Positions 61,072 through 64,000 of a DNA stretch of 64,000 nt are shown here, piece by piece; position 1 is the first letter of the stretch; each line of letters opens with the position of its first letter. The position numbers were made by a program, and so were the translations under genes. Source of the stretch: CALJFL01 sp039964455 (GTDB taxonomy: Bacteria > Pseudomonadota > Gammaproteobacteria > Pseudomonadales > Halieaceae); NCBI GenBank assembly GCA_039964455.1, contig JBDVXK010000019.1, forward strand, positions 72,675 to 136,674, read 5' to 3'. The notes below the pieces were generated by a model. The model saw only the letters and a program-made list of their open reading frames with translations. It did not search any database and was not told where the DNA came from.

Positions 61072-62379
61072 TTGACCCACCGCATTCTCAAAATCTTTGT
61101 CTTTTTCATTCTCTGTCCGCTTAGCCTTGCCTCTCCGGCAAATCAGGATTCGGAACACATTGTTACCGAAGAACCCGAGCTGGTAGAAGAACGAGTATCA
61201 GGCAATCGCCGGGAGTCCACGCTATTCGGAAGCAGGGACTCTATCTCGGTGCAACTAGAGACCGACGAAGCGATCAAATCGCCGTCAGGACGTCTGGGGG
61301 CACTGGATGGCGCACTCTCCGGTATTCAGTCGTGGAAACGGGGGTTGCTCGAGGACTACGGCCTGCAATTAGGCATGGACCTAGCAACACTTTCCCAGTG
61401 GGCCAGCGAATCGATTGACGGTACGGATAACGCCTGGGGAGCTGTCGCCAGACTGTACGGTCGATGGGCCTTCCACAACAGAGCAGCTGACAACACGGGC
61501 TTTATCGGTTTCAAAGTTGAAAACCGGAGTGCTTTGGGCGGGGAAATTCCACCCAAAAATCTACGCCGGGAGATTGGCTACCTCGGCTATACCGATATCG
61601 TGTTTAGTGATGATGGCAACCTGATCACTGAGCTTAGCTATCAGCAACGCCTGGGCGATAACGATCAGGCGGCCATCGTCGTCGGCAGATTCGACCCCAA
61701 CAACTATATGGATGTGCTCGGTTGTTGCAGTCCGTGGACAACCTTCAGTAACCTAAGCCACCTGCTCAACCTGAGTATTTCCCTGCCCGATGCCAGTTGG
61801 GGAGTGGGGGCCGGATCATGGCTGGGGGAAAGTGAACAGTGGTATGTCAGTGGCAGTATCAGCGATGCCAATGGCACGCTGCGGTCGGGTCTGGACTGGT
61901 TCACCGGGGGGGCTGAATTCTTCAAGCAGGCCGAGATAGGCTGGTCTCCAAGCCGCGAGCGCAGACTCTATACCAAAACCAGCTTTACCGTATGGCATGT
62001 TGACGAACGCGAGGACGCAGGGCTCCCATCCTCTCATGGTGTCGCGTTTTCGGCGAATAAAACCTGGAAAGACACATGGATGGGGTTCTTCAAAGCAGGG
62101 GTCTCCTCGGGTGAAGCGGTACTGTACGATGAGTTCGCCTTAGTGGGATTTGGCCGAGTATTCCACAGCAATACCGATCGAATTGGCCTGGCAATGAGTT
62201 ACGGCAAGCCACCGGATTCAAGCCTTGACGCTGAAAAAACCATGGAAGTTTTCTACAAGTTTCAGTTGGCAAAAAGCCTTCAGTTGACCACGTCTTATCA
62301 GCACATTATGGATCCCGCACTGAACCCCGATGAGTCTTCCATCGGCATCCTGGGGATTCGATTGCGATTTATTCTGTAA
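61072..62379 (+). CDS. OprB-family carbohydrate-selective porin
   Basis: This 435-residue outer-membrane porin has signal peptide ILKIFVFFILCPLSLAS. The body shows typical OprB segments (SGIQSWKRGLLEDYGLQLGMDLATLSQW, AIVVGRFDPNNYMDVLGC, GVGAGSWLGESEQWYVSGSI) and a C-terminal barrel strand ending IRLRFIL. The start is TTG at 61072 with only a weak purine stretch upstream, so the true start or promoter could have been changed by the island junction 70 bp upstream. It is followed by a secreted hydrolase. Confidence 0.82.
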   Translation: MTHRILKIFVFFILCPLSLASPANQDSEHIVTEEPELVEERVSGNRRESTLFGSRDSISVQLETDEAIKSPSGRLGALDGALSGIQSWKRGLLEDYGLQLGMDLATLSQWASESIDGTDNAWGAVARLYGRWAFHNRAADNTGFIGFKVENRSALGGEIPPKNLRREIGYLGYTDIVFSDDGNLITELSYQQRLGDNDQAAIVVGRFDPNNYMDVLGCCSPWTTFSNLSHLLNLSISLPDASWGVGAGSWLGESEQWYVSGSISDANGTLRSGLDWFTGGAEFFKQAEIGWSPSRERRLYTKTSFTVWHVDEREDAGLPSSHGVAFSANKTWKDTWMGFFKAGVSSGEAVLYDEFALVGFGRVFHSNTDRIGLAMSYGKPPDSSLDAEKTMEVFYKFQLAKSLQLTTSYQHIMDPALNPDESSIGILGIRLRFIL

Positions 62380-62455
62380 CAGTTTCACACCAACATCAGC
62401 GACATATCCTGTCAGATGACAGTAAATGACATTGAACAACTCGGGGAAATCACAT

Positions 62456-63784
62456 ATGCGACCCACACAGCCTATATTACTAACTGCACTTTTCTTTGCG
62501 AGTGTCGGAGCCTATTCGACTTCCGTTGCAAGCACCGATTCACGCTGGAGTGTGATCGCTAACGCGTATGAACTTGCGGCTACGCTTACAGGCACCGAAG
62601 ACAATAAGACTCATGGCGAAGGTGATGTAAATATAGTGCGATTCGATACTGAGTTTCGCAATCTGGAAGGCAGGTGCAACCAGCTGGCGAAGAGGGATCG
62701 TGCACCTTGCCTCGACGATCTTCTTCGGCTGAAGTCCCTGGTTAAGTCGGAGGTAAATCCTGACGACCCGAACCGCAACCGACGCTTTGCAACCAACATT
62801 CCCAACTTCGTCAGCCCGGAGATGAGCAAGGTCATGGCAAACTGGACTCCCTTCTGGCTGGCGGACGGGTTTACCGGGTTCCCGGACCCCAGCGACAAAG
62901 CGGCGTGGCAGTTCGAGGTACTACACGGGGAAGTGATCGGTCCGGCGGCAAAGGCTGGAGAAGCGTTTTTGGGAACGATGAACATCACGACGGAAGAGCG
63001 CGAGCTTAACGGAGTGCGAACGGTCATGCTTCATCCGAGCGAAAATCGCCATCCCGGGAAAGTGCTGATACACGTTCATGGTGGCGCGTTTTACGCCAAC
63101 ACCCCCGAAACCACATATGACAGAACGGCACCACTTGCCGACTTGATGGGCATCAACATTGTTTCTGTGGACTATAAGCTGATGCCCGGGAAACCGGGCG
63201 AAGAATGGGACATTCTCAATCAGCGAGACCAGGTGATTGCTGTATTTGACGCCCTCACAGCTGAAGGGACTCAGTACAAACCAGAAGACATTGGCATTTA
63301 CGGCTGCTCCGCTGGCAGCGGGTTGGTCGCCATGTCAGTCAATAAGCTATCGCATCGAGGTGGAAAACTACCAGCCGCTGCCGTACTGCAGGGTGCGATG
63401 GTTGATTTCACAATGGACAGTGATTCAAACACAACCCTGCGCTACGACGATCCTCGCACGAACTTCGATCTCCTTATGGAATCCGTGTGGCCGATGCTCG
63501 GCATGACAGAAGAAAAAGCGAAAGATCCGCGCTACTCGACTGTGTTGGATAACTTCGAAGGACGTGACTTCCCTCCTACGATGATTCAGCAGGGCACGAA
63601 GGAGATTCAGATGAGTGACGGTGTCCGCATGTACGATGTACTGCGCCAGGCCGGGCACACCACGCAGTTGGATGTGCACGACGCCATGCAGCATTGCTTT
63701 CATGGACACTGGGGTACCCCGGAAGCTGAAGTAGCCGTGACTCGAGTGGCAGAATGGTTTGCGGAACACTTGCACACTAAGTAA
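62456..63784 (+). CDS. Secreted alpha/beta hydrolase (HSL/esterase-like)
   Basis: This 442-residue protein starts at ATG 62456 with GGGGAAA upstream and has a signal peptide (PILLTALFFASVGAYSTSVAS). The oxyanion motif HVHGG is at about 206-210 and the nucleophile elbow GCSAGSG (Ser285) at 283-289. The catalytic His is in DAMQHCFHG. The HGG plus GxSxG arrangement places it in the hormone-sensitive-lipase-like esterases. An N-terminal domain of about 150 residues is extra to the family core. It probably acts in the periplasm with the porin encoded upstream. Substrate unknown. Confidence 0.85.
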   Translation: MRPTQPILLTALFFASVGAYSTSVASTDSRWSVIANAYELAATLTGTEDNKTHGEGDVNIVRFDTEFRNLEGRCNQLAKRDRAPCLDDLLRLKSLVKSEVNPDDPNRNRRFATNIPNFVSPEMSKVMANWTPFWLADGFTGFPDPSDKAAWQFEVLHGEVIGPAAKAGEAFLGTMNITTEERELNGVRTVMLHPSENRHPGKVLIHVHGGAFYANTPETTYDRTAPLADLMGINIVSVDYKLMPGKPGEEWDILNQRDQVIAVFDALTAEGTQYKPEDIGIYGCSAGSGLVAMSVNKLSHRGGKLPAAAVLQGAMVDFTMDSDSNTTLRYDDPRTNFDLLMESVWPMLGMTEEKAKDPRYSTVLDNFEGRDFPPTMIQQGTKEIQMSDGVRMYDVLRQAGHTTQLDVHDAMQHCFHGHWGTPEAEVAVTRVAEWFAEHLHTK

Positions 63785-63810
63785 TGGAGACATGATTTAT
63801 TGGAGGCTCC

Positions 63811-63852
63811 GGGGACAGTACACTTGATTACAGGAAATAGGTGTACTGTCCC
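63811..63852. repeat. 12-bp inverted repeat (GGGACAGTACAC type)
   Basis: GGGGACAGTACAC (63811-63823) pairs with GTGTACTGTCCC (63841-63852) around a 17-nt loop, 26 bp after the hydrolase gene. Palindromes of this kind are known near REP-associated tyrosine transposases in gammaproteobacteria; no such gene is present here. It could act as a terminator or be a REP-like unit. Confidence 0.55.
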
Positions 63853-63863
63853 TGTAATTCCGA

Positions 63864-63963
63864 GCTCGGGATAGGTTCGGTTTAGGTAGCCCTCCCCTAC
63901 AACCATAGAAAAATGCCTTTAGGCTCTGCAACTTACTAAGGCAATTGGAGCCTCTCCCTGCTC
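63864..63963 (+). repeat. Island right-end repeat RE-C
   Basis: This is the second copy of the 100-bp right-end sequence, leading into a truncated att copy. It marks the right end of island C. Confidence 0.85.
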
Positions 63964-63984
63964 CTCATAATCGGCAGGTCGAAG
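63964..63984 (+). repeat. att copy 4 (truncated)
   Basis: The att core is present only up to GGTCGAAG and then changes to ACGGTCGGCCGC. Either another junction cuts it here or the copy has decayed. The window ends 16 bp later. Confidence 0.65.
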
Positions 63985-64000
63985 ACGGTCGGCCGCTGCC

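Overview
The window is a gammaproteobacterial chromosome segment. Gene content (Halieaceae/Cellvibrionales-like housekeeping genes, a TonB receptor, a sulfatase, a secreted metalloprotease) suggests a marine heterotroph. The taxonomic call is inference from protein flavour and synteny; no 16S gene is present.

Positions 1 to about 21.6 kb are the host backbone. They hold a polysaccharide-export permease (partial) and the rsmA-apaG-apaH neighbourhood, into which the GDP-fucose genes gmd and fcl are inserted. Next come galE, two related coiled-coil membrane-anchored proteins, cca, and a UDP-sugar dehydrogenase. A folate block follows (pteridine reductase; tsaD-folB-folK coupled by TGATG overlaps), then the macromolecular synthesis cluster rpsU-yqeY-dnaG-rpoD, a RelE/ParE-type toxin-antitoxin pair, a luciferase-like oxidoreductase and a secreted M11-like protease. 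A possible structured RNA of about 430 nt with its own terminator lies just before a CAT-anticodon tRNA at 22356-22432.

Everything to the right of that tRNA looks mobile. The 3' part of the tRNA recurs at 43735, 60690 and (truncated) 63964. Each full copy is followed by the same ~85-bp left-end sequence, and the last two are preceded by the same 100-bp right-end sequence. I read this as at least three genomic islands stacked in tandem at one tRNA gene.

Island A (22.4-43.7 kb) carries a catabolic cluster: thiolase-like protein, two MaoC hydratases, acyl-CoA dehydrogenase, sulfatase, two amidohydrolases, TonB receptor, two acyl-CoA ligases, a quinone oxidoreductase and three regulators. An IS91-family element bounds it on the left and truncates an SDR gene. 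An IS481-family element bounds it on the right, truncates an AraC gene, and is itself cut by the tRNA repeat.

Island B (43.8-60.7 kb) carries, in order: a secreted metallo-beta-lactamase-fold lactonase-like protein; the 5' stub of dnaE2; an integron-type gene cassette array with five attC sites and no integrase gene; a frameshifted IS6-family element that cuts the last cassette; a peptide-binding lipoprotein; and a small replication/integration module (primase-helicase, tyrosine integrase, several small proteins). It ends with a second, differently bounded array of small membrane-protein genes, separated by inverted repeats of a GTCCGCTTTCGCCT-type motif.

Island C (60.7-64.0 kb) is small: an OprB-type porin and a secreted alpha/beta hydrolase. 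The best candidates for something undescribed are the repeat-bounded membrane-protein array, the tandem tRNA island architecture and the possible structured RNA.
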